From positions 1 through 19,632 of the forward strand of contig CANQGN010000009.1 in the NCBI GenBank assembly GCA_947623215.1: a stretch of 19,632 bases of DNA, written 5' to 3'. Shown piece after piece: positions 1-8,124 of the stretch. Origin of the DNA: an uncultured Clostridia bacterium. GTDB lineage: Bacteria > Bacillota > Clostridia > Oscillospirales > Acutalibacteraceae. Made by a program: the position numbers and the translations under genes. Each line of letters begins with the position of its first letter. Position 1 is the first letter of the stretch. Below the pieces are notes generated by a model that saw nothing but the letters and a program-made list of their open reading frames with translations, made no database searches and was not told the origin of the DNA.

Positions 1-556
1 ACTGGTTCATGAGGGCGCCGCCGTCTTGCGACCAGGTGCCCCGCCAGGGGGCCTGCCGGTAGTAGGCCTCGCCCCGCGCCCAGCGAATATGGGCCGCGCC
101 ATAGAGCAGCCCGCCAAAGCGGCCGGACTCTACCGCCTGCCGGATTTTTTGAATGGAACGATTAAACCGATTTTGGTGGCAGGCGCACAGCACCAGCCCC
201 TTTTGCTCTGCCAAGGCTATCATGGCGTCGGCGTCTGCCAGAGACAGGGCAATGGGTTTTTCTACAATGACGTGGCAACCGGCCGAAAGGCAGTCCATCG
301 CCACGGCGGTGTGCAAGCCGCTTTCCGTCGCCACGGCGCAAAGGTCGGGCTGTTGCTCGCGCAGCATGGTTTGGTAGTCGGTATAGCGGGCCACGCTGAG
401 TTGGCAGCCCGCCTTTTGCAGCAGAGCGTCCATGCGCTCTGCCACCGGGTCGCACACCGCCACCGGTTGCAGGCGGTCATGCAAGCGCAACGCCGCCGCC
501 ATGTGGTTGGGGGCAATGCGCCCGCAGCCGATGAGCGCGTACCGCAGTGGGTTCAT
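1..556 (-). CDS. Gfo/Idh/MocA oxidoreductase, WbpB/WlbA-like (partial, C-terminus off the left edge)
   Basis: About 185 residues are visible and the gene runs off the left edge. The N-terminus reads MNPLRYALIGCGRIAPNH, a Rossmann NAD-binding loop (GCGRIA), followed by an AVCD strand end. The EKP motif of Gfo/Idh/MocA enzymes appears as VEKPIALS about 95 residues in. The start ATG at 554-556 overlaps the stop of the acetyltransferase gene by four bases (ATGA), which implies translational coupling. WbpB/WlbA enzymes oxidise C3 of UDP-GlcNAc-uronic acid with NAD so that an aminotransferase can act next. The neighbouring 6-dehydrogenase and acetyltransferase genes fit that role. The family call is firm from the two motifs. 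The substrate is inferred from context, and another nucleotide-sugar oxidoreductase is possible. Confidence 0.8.
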   Translation of the reverse strand, partial: MNPLRYALIGCGRIAPNHMAAALRLHDRLQPVAVCDPVAERMDALLQKAGCQLSVARYTDYQTMLREQQPDLCAVATESGLHTAVAMDCLSAGCHVIVEKPIALSLADADAMIALAEQKGLVLCACHQNRFNRSIQKIRQAVESGRFGGLLYGAAHIRWARGEAYYRQAPWRGTWSQDGGALMNQ

Positions 557-1296
557 GGCTTCTTTTCCTCCGCTTCTTCCTCTAATCGCTGCTCCGCCGG
601 TACAGCCTTGAAAACTTTAGCCGGTACCCCCGCCACCACGGCGGCGGGCGGTATATCGTGCGTGACCACGCTGCCGGCGGCGGCCATGCCCTCTGCTGCT
701 ACCGTAACGCCGGGCAGCACCACCGCCCCGGCGGCCAACCGGCCCCCCCGGCGCACCGTAACGCCCTTATAATGGAGATGCCGGTCTTTGCCCCGCCCGG
801 CGGCGGGGTCGTTGGCCGTTACCACCCCGGGGGCGATAAAACAGCGGTCTTCTACCGTAGAGTAGGCGGCCAGATAAGCGTTGGTTTCTATTTTGCAATG
901 CCGCCCCACCGTGCAGTCGCACTCTATGGCAACGCCGCGCCCCACAATGGTGCCCCGGCCCACAACCACCCGCTCGCGCAGGGTGGCGTAGTCGGCTACC
1001 AGCACCGCTTCTTCTACCCGGCAGCCGCGGTAAAGCACCGCGCCGGTGCCAATCATGCAGTCGTCCCCCACCCTGCAGGGGGGCAGCGCTTCTTCTTTGG
1101 TAACGGCGCTGGCGGCGGCCTTCATGGGGGTTTTACCTAAACAGGCAAAATCGTCTACCCGCACCCGGGCGCCAAGCACAGTACCGGCGTGCACCACCAC
1201 GTGGTGGCCGAGCACGCACCCGGGGCCGATGACCACGCCCTCGCTCAGCACGCAATATTCGCCCACCACGGCGGTGGGGTCTACCAATGCTTTCAT
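553..1296 (-). CDS. Left-handed beta-helix (hexapeptide repeat) acyltransferase, WbpD/WlbB-like
   Basis: The protein has 247 residues and is built almost entirely of hexapeptide repeats with the [LIV]-G-x-x-x-x pattern (for example VIGPGCVLG, IGTGAVL, VVGRGTIVG, CKIETNAYL). It ends in the usual PGVTV...AGSVV...AGVPAKVF cap. The acidic and lysine-rich tail (about residues 233-247) looks disordered. WbpD/WlbB enzymes use acetyl-CoA to N-acetylate the 3-amino group of a UDP-amino-uronic acid in the cytosol. The gene lies three bases after the nucleotide-sugar dehydrogenase and overlaps the next oxidoreductase by four bases, so all three should be co-translated. A GGAG lies about 11 bases before the ATG. 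The fold is certain. The acceptor sugar is inferred from the neighbours, and a PglD-like acetyltransferase of another amino sugar is the main alternative. Confidence 0.85.
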   Translation of the reverse strand: MKALVDPTAVVGEYCVLSEGVVIGPGCVLGHHVVVHAGTVLGARVRVDDFACLGKTPMKAAASAVTKEEALPPCRVGDDCMIGTGAVLYRGCRVEEAVLVADYATLRERVVVGRGTIVGRGVAIECDCTVGRHCKIETNAYLAAYSTVEDRCFIAPGVVTANDPAAGRGKDRHLHYKGVTVRRGGRLAAGAVVLPGVTVAAEGMAAAGSVVTHDIPPAAVVAGVPAKVFKAVPAEQRLEEEAEEKKP

Positions 1297-1299
1297 ACG

Positions 1300-2613
1300 C
1301 TACAGTCGCTCCACATGCGGGGAGTCGACCCCCGCCGTTAAATTGCGGCAGTCAAACACCAGCGGTGCGCACCGCACAATTTGCTCTGCCTGAAAAGCCT
1401 TGTGGTCGGTGGCAATTACCACCACGTCGGCGGCGGCCAGCGCCGCCTCGCTGTATTCCGCGCGGGTGTAAGACCGCCCGCGGTGGGTAAAGGCGGGCAC
1501 GTAGGGGTCGTAGTAAGAAAAATCGCAGCCCTTTTCGGTAAACAGGCGGGCGAGCTCCAGCGCCGGGGATTCGCGAATATCGTCAATATCCGGCTTATAG
1601 GTAACTCCCAGCATGAACACCCGCGAGCCGCACAGCGGCTTTTTTTGGCAGTTAAGCAGCGCGGCCACCCGCTCTACGCAATATTCCGGCATGGCGTTGT
1701 TAATCTCCCCGGCAGACTCAATCAGCCGGGTGTGGTAGTTGTATTCCCGCGCCTTCCAGGTTAGGTAAAAGGGGTCGATGGGAATGCAGTGGCCGCCCAG
1801 CCCCGGGCCGGGGTAAAAGGCCATAAAGCCGTAGGGCTTGGTTTTGGCGGCGTCAATCACCTCCCACACCGAAATGCCCATGCGGTGGCACAAAATCGCC
1901 ATTTCGTTGGCCAGGGCAATGTTAATGTTGCGAAAGGTGTTTTCGAGCAGTTTTTCCATTTCCGCCACTTTGGGGGAGGAAACCACCTTCACCTCGCTTG
2001 CCAGCACGCTGCGGTAAATAGCGGCGGCAAGCTGCCCGCAGCGGGGGGTAACGCCCCCCACCACCTTGGGGGTGTTTTTGGTTTTATACACCGCATTGCC
2101 GGGGTCTACCCGCTCGGGCGAAAAGGCCAAAAACACGTCTTCCCCCACGGTAAAGCCCCGCTCGGCCAGCAGCGGCCCTATCACCTCTTCGGTGGTGCCG
2201 GGGTAGGTGGTGCTCTCTAACACCACCAGCATACCACGGTGGGCGTAGCGGGCAATTTCTGCCGCCGACTGGCGGACGTAAGAAATGTCTGGCTGCAAGT
2301 GTTCGTCCAGCGGGGTGGGCACGCAAACGGCCACGCAGTCGCACTCTGCCAGGCGGGCAAAATCGTCCGTCGCCCGCAGCCGCCCGCTTTGGGTTAAGGC
2401 CGCAAGGTCGCGGTCTACCACGTCGCCAATGTAGTTGTGCCCCGCGTTTACCATGGCCACCTTTTGGCTTTGTACGTCAAATCCCAGCACCGAAAAACCG
2501 GCCTTGGCCTTTTCTACCGCCAGCGGCAGCCCCACGTAGCCCAGCCCCAGCACCCCCAGCACGGCGGTGCGGGCTTCTATTTTTTCTTTCAGCGCTTCAT
2601 AGTAATCGCTCAT
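1300..2613 (-). CDS. Nucleotide-sugar 6-dehydrogenase (UDP-GlcNAc / UDP-ManNAc dehydrogenase family, WbpA/WecC type)
   Basis: A complete 437-residue enzyme of the UDP-glucose/GDP-mannose dehydrogenase family. It shows the NAD loop GLGYVG (residues 23-28), the ESTTYPGT segment (133-140), FSPERVDPGN (164-173), and KLLENTFRNINIALANE (221-237) of the central helix. The catalytic cysteine is C276 in GLGGHCIPIDP, and the UDP-binding C-terminal domain has GVTYKPDIDDIRESP (336-350). The reaction is two successive NAD-dependent oxidations at C6 of a UDP-sugar to the uronic acid. The ENTFRNINIALANE and GGHCIPIDP signatures favour the WbpA/WecC (N-acetylhexosamine) branch over UDP-glucose dehydrogenase. 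A GGAG seven bases before the ATG supports the start, which overlaps the stop of the dehydratase gene by four bases. I predict it makes UDP-GlcNAc-uronic acid for the two genes that follow. Confidence 0.9.
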   Translation of the reverse strand: MSDYYEALKEKIEARTAVLGVLGLGYVGLPLAVEKAKAGFSVLGFDVQSQKVAMVNAGHNYIGDVVDRDLAALTQSGRLRATDDFARLAECDCVAVCVPTPLDEHLQPDISYVRQSAAEIARYAHRGMLVVLESTTYPGTTEEVIGPLLAERGFTVGEDVFLAFSPERVDPGNAVYKTKNTPKVVGGVTPRCGQLAAAIYRSVLASEVKVVSSPKVAEMEKLLENTFRNINIALANEMAILCHRMGISVWEVIDAAKTKPYGFMAFYPGPGLGGHCIPIDPFYLTWKAREYNYHTRLIESAGEINNAMPEYCVERVAALLNCQKKPLCGSRVFMLGVTYKPDIDDIRESPALELARLFTEKGCDFSYYDPYVPAFTHRGRSYTRAEYSEAALAAADVVVIATDHKAFQAEQIVRCAPLVFDCRNLTAGVDSPHVERL

Positions 2614-4475
2614 GCTTCTTCTCCTTCGGCGGCCGCCTCTTCATGCAAAAAGGTGGGCACCACCCGCTCTACCAGGCGAAAGAGGGCCGCGTCGTCTCGC
2701 CGGCGCATGGCTTCTTCCATTTGCTCTACCGCCCCGGCCACCGCCTGCCGGTCAAACTCGACCGGCTTCATGACCATAATTTTGCGGTTGGCGGTGTGGT
2801 CTACGTCTTCGTCGGCCAGCGAGATTTCTTCAAACAGCTTTTCGCCCGGCCGCAGCCCGGTGTAAACAATGGGCACGTCTACGTCCGGTTCCAGCCCCGA
2901 GAGGCGAATCATATCGCGCGCCAAATCCGAAATGAGCACCGGTTCGCCCATATCCAGCACAAAAATTTCGCCCCCGGCGGCCATGGCCCCCGCCTCCAGC
3001 ACCAGCTGGCAGGCCTCCGGAATGGTCATAAAGTACCGCCGCATCTCCGGGTGGGTTACGGTAACCGGGCCGCCCTTTTCTATCTGCTCGCGAAAAAAGG
3101 GCACCACGCTCCCGTTGGAGCCCAGCACGTTGCCAAACCGCACGGCGGCAAATTCGGTTTGCGAGCGGGGGTCGGCCATTTGCATAATCAGCTCGGTAAT
3201 GCGCTTGCTCGCCCCCATAATGTTGGTGGGGTTTACCGCCTTGTCGGTAGAAATGGTAATGAATTTTTTCACCCCGAACCGGGCGGCGGTGCGGGCGATG
3301 TTAACGGTGCCGAAGACGTTGTTTTTAATCGCTTCGCGGGGGTTTTGCTCCATCATGGGCACATGCTTATGGGCGGCGGCGTGAAAAACGATTTCGGGCT
3401 GAAACTCCCGAAAAACCTCCTCTAACCGGCCGGGGTCGCGAATGGACCCTAACCGCAGGTGAAAGCGGCCGTGAAAGCCCTCTTCCAGCTCGTTGCCGAT
3501 GTGAAAGAGGCCGTTTTCGTTAAAGTCCAGCACCACCACGCTGCGGCAGCCAAAGCGCAGCGCCTGGCGGCAAAGCTCGCTGCCAATGGAGCCCGCCCCG
3601 CCGGAGACCAGCACCACCTTGTCTTTGATAAAGCTCTGCACCATGCTCATGTTCAGCTGCACGCTGTCGCGGTGGAGCAAATCTTCTAAATGAATGTCAG
3701 ACACCTTCATGTCTGACGGGCTGGCGTCGCCCAGCGTGCCGAACCGCCGCACGGCGCAGTGGCGCTTTTTGCACACCTTCATCACGTTTTGCAGCAGCGT
3801 GCGGTCGGCGGCGGGAATGGCCACAATCACCTGCCGGGCGCCGGTTTTTTCTACCGTTTCGCCCAGCTTGTCAAACCCGCCGACGATTTTGACCCCGCCC
3901 ACCCGGCGGCCGTGCAGGGTGGGGTTGTCGTCTATAAAAGCGCAAATGCGCAGCCGGTCGGTCGAGCCGTTGCCGCCGGTATTTTGCAAATAGGTGCCCG
4001 ATTCCCCCGCGCCGTAGACCACCACGGGAATGGCCGGCAGGCGGTTTTTTTGCATGGAGGTTTTCACCGTGCCGAACAGCCGGGCGAACCCCCGGCCGAT
4101 GATAGAGAGAATGAGCATGGTCATGGTCCAGATAATGTAGGAATTGACCGGGAAAAGCGCCTGCCCGCTCACCGTGCGGGCGCCGAAGTCTACCAGAAAA
4201 ATCACGCACAGATCTAAAAAAACGGCGGTGGCCTGGGTGAGAATGTCGATAAAGCTCATAGAGGCCCACACCCGGTTGTAACAGCCGAAGAGCAGGTTAA
4301 AAAAGACCACGATGGCCATAAGCCCCACCATGAATACCGGCATATAGGTGCGGTAAAAGTTGGGAATGCCGGTAAGGTACACCAGCCGCAGCGCCAAATA
4401 TAAAGAAAGAGCCACCGAAACTGCGTCCCACAACAAAATGAGCAGCATCGGCAAGACTCGTTTAAACGTTCGCAT
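2610..4475 (-). CDS. Membrane-anchored UDP-GlcNAc 4,6-dehydratase-like polysaccharide biosynthesis protein (CapD/WbpM/PglF family)
   Basis: The protein has 621 residues, the usual size for the long CapD/WbpM family. Four hydrophobic helices fill about residues 8-35, 44-64, 82-97 and 108-128. A CoA-binding-like Rossmann domain follows (VVYGAGESG at 152-160), then an extended-SDR domain with SGGAGSIGSE (291-300). The catalytic stretch STDKAVNP (409-416) is followed by M420-x3-K424. Met replaces the usual Tyr, as in WbpM. The family removes water from UDP-GlcNAc to give UDP-4-keto-6-deoxy-GlcNAc, often the first committed step of a surface glycan. It is first in its operon, behind a perfect-consensus promoter and a leader of about 70 bases. 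The leader ends in AAGGCGGTGA, one mismatch from an ideal Shine-Dalgarno. Its product is not obviously the substrate of the next gene, so the operon may make two sugars. Confidence 0.9.
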   Translation of the reverse strand: MRTFKRVLPMLLILLWDAVSVALSLYLALRLVYLTGIPNFYRTYMPVFMVGLMAIVVFFNLLFGCYNRVWASMSFIDILTQATAVFLDLCVIFLVDFGARTVSGQALFPVNSYIIWTMTMLILSIIGRGFARLFGTVKTSMQKNRLPAIPVVVYGAGESGTYLQNTGGNGSTDRLRICAFIDDNPTLHGRRVGGVKIVGGFDKLGETVEKTGARQVIVAIPAADRTLLQNVMKVCKKRHCAVRRFGTLGDASPSDMKVSDIHLEDLLHRDSVQLNMSMVQSFIKDKVVLVSGGAGSIGSELCRQALRFGCRSVVVLDFNENGLFHIGNELEEGFHGRFHLRLGSIRDPGRLEEVFREFQPEIVFHAAAHKHVPMMEQNPREAIKNNVFGTVNIARTAARFGVKKFITISTDKAVNPTNIMGASKRITELIMQMADPRSQTEFAAVRFGNVLGSNGSVVPFFREQIEKGGPVTVTHPEMRRYFMTIPEACQLVLEAGAMAAGGEIFVLDMGEPVLISDLARDMIRLSGLEPDVDVPIVYTGLRPGEKLFEEISLADEDVDHTANRKIMVMKPVEFDRQAVAGAVEQMEEAMRRRDDAALFRLVERVVPTFLHEEAAAEGEEA

Positions 4476-4551
4476 GGGGGTTCACCGCCTTACAAGCGCC
4501 GGCAGGGGCAAAGGGTATCAGAATAAAGGGAGGGCCGGCCAACCGTGCTTT

Positions 4552-4581
4552 ATTATACCAAACCGGCAGGGGGTCTGTCAA
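4552..4581 (-). promoter_or_regulatory. Perfect-consensus sigma-A-type promoter of the polysaccharide operon
   Basis: Read on the minus strand there is TTGACA (4576-4581), an 18-base spacer and TATAAT (4552-4557). Both hexamers match consensus exactly. Transcription should start near 4545, giving a leader of about 70 bases before the ATG at 4475. Together with the terminator at 4636-4684 just upstream, this separates the polysaccharide operon from the sugar-acid operon. Confidence 0.88.
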
Positions 4582-4635
4582 CCGCCCGGGGCGGGTTTTT
4601 GGGCAAAATGCCCCGCACGCCCCGCCGGAGGGCCC

Positions 4636-4684
4636 AAAAAAAGCGCCCCGGGCGGGGAGAAACTCCCCCCGCTTGTCGGGGCGC
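4636..4684 (-). terminator. Rho-independent terminator after gnd
   Basis: On the minus strand an eight-base stem GCGCCCCG/CGGGGCGC (arms at 4677-4684 and 4643-4650) encloses a second GC stem (GGGGAG/CTCCCC). It is followed by seven T (4636-4642). It starts 18 bases past the gnd stop and should end the sugar-acid operon. The remaining 4582-4635 stretch holds nothing else that I can identify. Confidence 0.9.
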
Positions 4685-4702
4685 CGCAAGGCAAAAAGGC
4701 GG

Positions 4703-6154
4703 TTACGCCTGGTAGGTATTGGCGGTGGTGCTGCCGCCGTGACCGGTCCAGTTGGTGTGGAAAAATTCGCCCCGCGGGCGGTCTACCCGCTCGTAAGTAT
4801 GGGCGCCAAAGTAGTCGCGCTGGGCTTGCAAGAGGTTGGCGGGCAGGCGGGAAGTGGTATACCCGTCAAAATAACTGAGGGCGGAAGAGAAGGCCGGCAT
4901 GGGAATACCCGCCCCCATGGCGTAGGTGACCACCTGCCGCCAGGCGGGCACCAGCGAGCGGATAACGTTGCCGAAGTAATCGTCCAGCAGCAGATTTTGC
5001 AGCTCGGGGTTCTTTTCATACGCCTCTTTAATTTTGCCTAAAAACACGCTGCGAATAATGCAGCCGCCCCGCCACATAAGGGCAATGCCGCCGTAGTTTA
5101 AGTTCCAGCCGTAGGTTTTGGCGGCGGTGCGCATAAGGGTATAGCCCTGGGTGTACGAGATGATTTTAGAAGCGTAAAGCGCCTGCCGAATGCACTCTAC
5201 AAAGGCCGCCTTGTCGCCCGTAAAGGGGGGAATGGTTTTGGGGAAGGCGGCGGCGGCCGTTACCCGCTCCTCCTTCATGGCAGAAAGGCAGCGGGCGAAT
5301 ACCGCCTCGCCAATTAACGTGAGCGGCACGCCTTCGTCCAGCGCGGCAATGCCGGTCCATTTGCCGGTGCCTTTTTGGCCGGCGGTGTCTAAAATGCAGT
5401 CTACCACGCTGCCGCCGGTTTCGTCTTTGCGGCCCAAAATGTCGCGGGTGATTTCAATGAGGTAACTGTCTAACTCCGTCTCGTTCCAGTGGGCGAAGAC
5501 CTGCTGCATTTCTTCATTGGTCATACCCAGCCCGTCGCGCATGAGCTGGTAGGCCTCGCAGATTAATTGCATGTCGCCGTACTCAATGCCGTTGTGCACC
5601 ATTTTTACAAAATGGCCGGCGCCGTTCTCGCCCACCCAGTCGCAGCAGGGGGCGCCGTCCTCTACCTTGGCGCAAATGGCCTGAAAAATGGGCTTTACAT
5701 GCTCCCACGCCGCCGGGGAACCGCCGGGCATCATAGAAGGGCCGTTGAGCGCGCCTTCCTCCCCGCCCGAAACGCCGGTGCCCACGTAAAGCAGGCCCTT
5801 GCTCTCTACGTACTCCGTGCGGCGAATGGTGTCGGGGAAGTGGCTGTTGCCGCCGTCTATAATAATATCGCCGGCTTCCAGCAGGGGAATCAGCTGATCA
5901 ATAAAGCTGTCTACCGGGGCGCCGGCCTTGACCATGAGCATGACCTTGCGGGGCTTTTTTAACGCCCCCACCAACTCGGCGAGCGTATGGCAGCCCACAA
6001 TGTTTTTACCGGCCGCCCGGCCGTTTATAAAATCGTCTACCTTAGAGGTGGTGCGGTTAAATACCGCCACGGTGAAGCCCTTCGACTCCATATTCATCAC
6101 CAGATTTTCGCCCATAACGGCCAGTCCTACCAGCCCTAAATCTGCCTGTTTCAT
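4703..6154 (-). CDS. gnd: 6-phosphogluconate dehydrogenase, decarboxylating
   Basis: A complete 483-residue enzyme. The N-terminal Rossmann loop is GLAVMGENL (10-18), and NRTTSK (33-38) is the usual NADP-type phosphate-binding stretch. DGGNSHFPDT (100-109) and GTGVSGGEEGALNGPSMMPGG (125-145) are the family signatures. K184 and E191 in HFVKMVHNGIEYGD match the catalytic Lys and Glu, and the C-terminus ends in the typical HTNWTGHGG tail. It converts 6-phosphogluconate to ribulose 5-phosphate and CO2 with reduction of NADP. It is the last gene of the sugar-acid operon, 23 bases after the PfkB kinase, with GGAGG nine bases before the ATG. A gnd at the end of a glucuronate operon is unusual. It suggests that the carbon leaves through the pentose phosphate pathway, although it could simply be a housekeeping copy. 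Confidence 0.97.
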   Translation of the reverse strand: MKQADLGLVGLAVMGENLVMNMESKGFTVAVFNRTTSKVDDFINGRAAGKNIVGCHTLAELVGALKKPRKVMLMVKAGAPVDSFIDQLIPLLEAGDIIIDGGNSHFPDTIRRTEYVESKGLLYVGTGVSGGEEGALNGPSMMPGGSPAAWEHVKPIFQAICAKVEDGAPCCDWVGENGAGHFVKMVHNGIEYGDMQLICEAYQLMRDGLGMTNEEMQQVFAHWNETELDSYLIEITRDILGRKDETGGSVVDCILDTAGQKGTGKWTGIAALDEGVPLTLIGEAVFARCLSAMKEERVTAAAAFPKTIPPFTGDKAAFVECIRQALYASKIISYTQGYTLMRTAAKTYGWNLNYGGIALMWRGGCIIRSVFLGKIKEAYEKNPELQNLLLDDYFGNVIRSLVPAWRQVVTYAMGAGIPMPAFSSALSYFDGYTTSRLPANLLQAQRDYFGAHTYERVDRPRGEFFHTNWTGHGGSTTANTYQA

Positions 6155-6177
6155 GCTGTTTTTCCTCCTTTAACGCG

Positions 6178-7257
6178 TTAGCGCTGTACCCGGGCGTTGC
6201 CCGCGTAAATGTCCCAAATTTGTTTTTCGTCCGCCGGTTCGGCGTAGTCGTTTAAGCTGGAGGCCGCCAGCACCCCCGAGGCCCAGCCGAAATGCAGGCA
6301 GTCCTCGGCGCTGAAGCCTTTGAGCAGCCCGTAAAGCAGCCCGCCGGTAAAGCCGTCGCCCCCGCCAATGCGGTCGAGCACCGGAATGGGCCGGGGTTCT
6401 TCTATCGCCCAGCCCTCCGGCGAGAGCAGCAGACCGCCCCACAAATGCTCGTTTGCAGAGAGCACCTGCCGCAGGGTGGTGCCAAACAGGGTGGCGTTGG
6501 GGTAGCGCTCTTTTACCTGCCCAATCATGGCCTGAAAGCTCTGGATTTTGGCGGCCAAATCTTTGCCGCCCGCCTCCGGCCCCTGAAAACCGAGGCAAAG
6601 CTGAAAGTCCTCTTCGTTGCCCACCAGCACGTCGGCCAGCGAGGCGATTTCATGAAAAGCGGCAGAAAGTTCCTGCTCCCGGCCCTTCCAGAAGGTGGCG
6701 CGGTAGTTTAAGTCAAAGCTTACCAGCGTGCCGTAGCGCTTAGCGGCGCGGGCGAGCTCTAAGCAGCACTTGGTGGTGTCTTCGCTCATGGCGGCAATGA
6801 GGCCGGAAAGATGCAGCACCCCCACGCCCTCTTTGCCGAAAATGCGCTCGATGTCAAAGTCGCTCGCTTGTAGCGTGCGGCCCACTTCGCCCGCCCGGTC
6901 GTTCCACACCCGGGGGGCCCGCAGGCCAAAGCCGCTGTCGGCAATGTTAAACTGGTGGCGATAGCCCCAGGGGCCGCCCTGCTCTACCTCCGCCCCGGCG
7001 TAGGCGATGTTGCGGGCGCGCAGCTGGCTTTTAATAAAGGCCGCCACCGGGCTGCCCTTTACAAATTTGGTGAGCGCCAGACACTCGCAGCCTAGAGACG
7101 AGGCGACGTTCAGCACGTTGGTCTCGGCACTGGTTGCTTGCAGCAAAAAGCGGTTGCTGTTTTGCACCGCCATGCGGTTTTCCGGCGTAATGCGCACCCC
7201 CATGCTGGTGGGGCAGGCCACGGCATAGCGGGGGTTTTGGCGAATGGTTAACTCCAT
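6178..7257 (-). CDS. PfkB-family sugar (acid) kinase, 2-keto-3-deoxygluconate kinase-like, divergent N-terminus
   Basis: 359 residues of the ribokinase/PfkB fold. The C-terminal signature DRIGGGDGFTGG (295-306) carries the catalytic base D301 and the anion hole. DLNYRATFW (182-190) resembles the KDG-kinase DxNYR motif, and NEED (214-217) is also typical. The N-terminus differs. The usual GE/D opening and GG-x-x-NVA substrate loop are replaced by ACPTSMGVRITPEN (14-27) and TSAETNVLNVASSLG (42-56). The protein is also some 40-50 residues longer than most KDG kinases. GGAGG lies eight bases before the ATG. The standard call would be KDG kinase. The operon, however, contains no enzyme that makes KDG, while a gluconate or mannonate kinase is needed to feed the adjacent gnd. 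I infer that the substrate could be one of those, which is unproven. Confidence 0.85.
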   Translation of the reverse strand: MELTIRQNPRYAVACPTSMGVRITPENRMAVQNSNRFLLQATSAETNVLNVASSLGCECLALTKFVKGSPVAAFIKSQLRARNIAYAGAEVEQGGPWGYRHQFNIADSGFGLRAPRVWNDRAGEVGRTLQASDFDIERIFGKEGVGVLHLSGLIAAMSEDTTKCCLELARAAKRYGTLVSFDLNYRATFWKGREQELSAAFHEIASLADVLVGNEEDFQLCLGFQGPEAGGKDLAAKIQSFQAMIGQVKERYPNATLFGTTLRQVLSANEHLWGGLLLSPEGWAIEEPRPIPVLDRIGGGDGFTGGLLYGLLKGFSAEDCLHFGWASGVLAASSLNDYAEPADEKQIWDIYAGNARVQR

Positions 7258-7279
7258 AAAAAGTCCTCCTTCTTCTTTT

Positions 7280-8122
7280 TTACTCTACTTCGTGGAAGCA
7301 AAAACGTTCAATCGCCCGGGCCACGCCGTCTTCTTCCGCATCCGCGGTAATAAAGTCGGCGGCGGTAAGCAGGGCGGGGTCGGCCGCCGCCATGGCGACC
7401 CCCACCCCGGCGACTTTTATCATGCTTAAATCATTGGTGCCGTCGCCCATGGCCATGGCCTCCGCAGTAGAAAGGTTCAAGTGGCGGCAAAGAAAGCGCA
7501 GCGCTTCTCCCTTATTGGCCTTTTGGGCGTTGATTTCGATATTATTGGTAATGGCGCTGGAAACCGCCAGCGTGGGGAACACCCGGGGCAGCCGCTGCAA
7601 TTCCGCCGCCCGGCGGTTCATATCCGCAAAAAACATTTGAATTTTCTGCACCGAATGCTGCCCGGACAAAATATAGTCCGTTAAGTCCGGCACCGGGCGG
7701 CGCAGCTCTTTGACCATGCGCTTGACCGCCGGTTCGGTAATAAATTCGTCTATACGGGCGTACAGCCGCTCGCTCATATATCCCCAGTTGTTCTGGTAGC
7801 AGTCGTAAATAACCGGCAGGGTATCGAGCTCCCGAAAGACTTCCGCCGCCTGCTCGGGGGGGATTTCCGCCCGGCAGAGCACGTTATCTTCCTTTACGTC
7901 GTACACCTGCGCACCGTTCACCGCCACCACGTACCGCACAAAGGGCAGCGCCCGCACGACTTCCGGCATTCCCTCGTAAAAGCGGCCGGTGCTGGGCACA
8001 ATGTGAATGCCCGCTTTCGCGCAGCGTTCCAGCGCCGCGTAATTGCGGGGAGAAATGGTTTTGGCCCGGGTGAGCAGGGTGCCGTCTAAATCCAGCAAAA
8101 TCAGCTTTATCTTCTGCGCCAT
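7280..8122 (-). CDS. Cof-type HAD-superfamily hydrolase (sugar-phosphate phosphatase-like)
   Basis: 280 residues with all four HAD motifs: the DLDGT nucleophile loop (D11, D13), STGR (44-47), a lysine in NKGEAL (K204), and GDGTNDLSMI (226-235). The large C2B cap between motifs II and III and the GVGVAM...AAD ending place it in the Cof/IIB subfamily. These enzymes are cytosolic Mg-dependent phosphatases, mostly of sugar phosphates and pyridoxal phosphate, with broad specificity. The gene starts two bases after the LarA-like stop and its Shine-Dalgarno (GGGAG) lies inside that gene, so the two are coupled. The specific substrate cannot be told from sequence. In this operon, a role in clearing misphosphorylated sugar acids is a guess. 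Confidence 0.88.
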   Translation of the reverse strand: MAQKIKLILLDLDGTLLTRAKTISPRNYAALERCAKAGIHIVPSTGRFYEGMPEVVRALPFVRYVVAVNGAQVYDVKEDNVLCRAEIPPEQAAEVFRELDTLPVIYDCYQNNWGYMSERLYARIDEFITEPAVKRMVKELRRPVPDLTDYILSGQHSVQKIQMFFADMNRRAAELQRLPRVFPTLAVSSAITNNIEINAQKANKGEALRFLCRHLNLSTAEAMAMGDGTNDLSMIKVAGVGVAMAAADPALLTAADFITADAEEDGVARAIERFCFHEVE

Positions 8123-8124
8123 AC

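Noticed and set aside
26..772. A 248-codon open frame on the plus strand at the left edge
   Set aside because: It runs antisense across two minus-strand genes with recognisable motifs and has no family features of its own.
4582..4601. A plus-strand stem CCGCCC/GGGCGG followed by TTTTT
   Set aside because: No plus-strand gene ends here. It sits beside the polysaccharide promoter, and short GC palindromes are common in this DNA.
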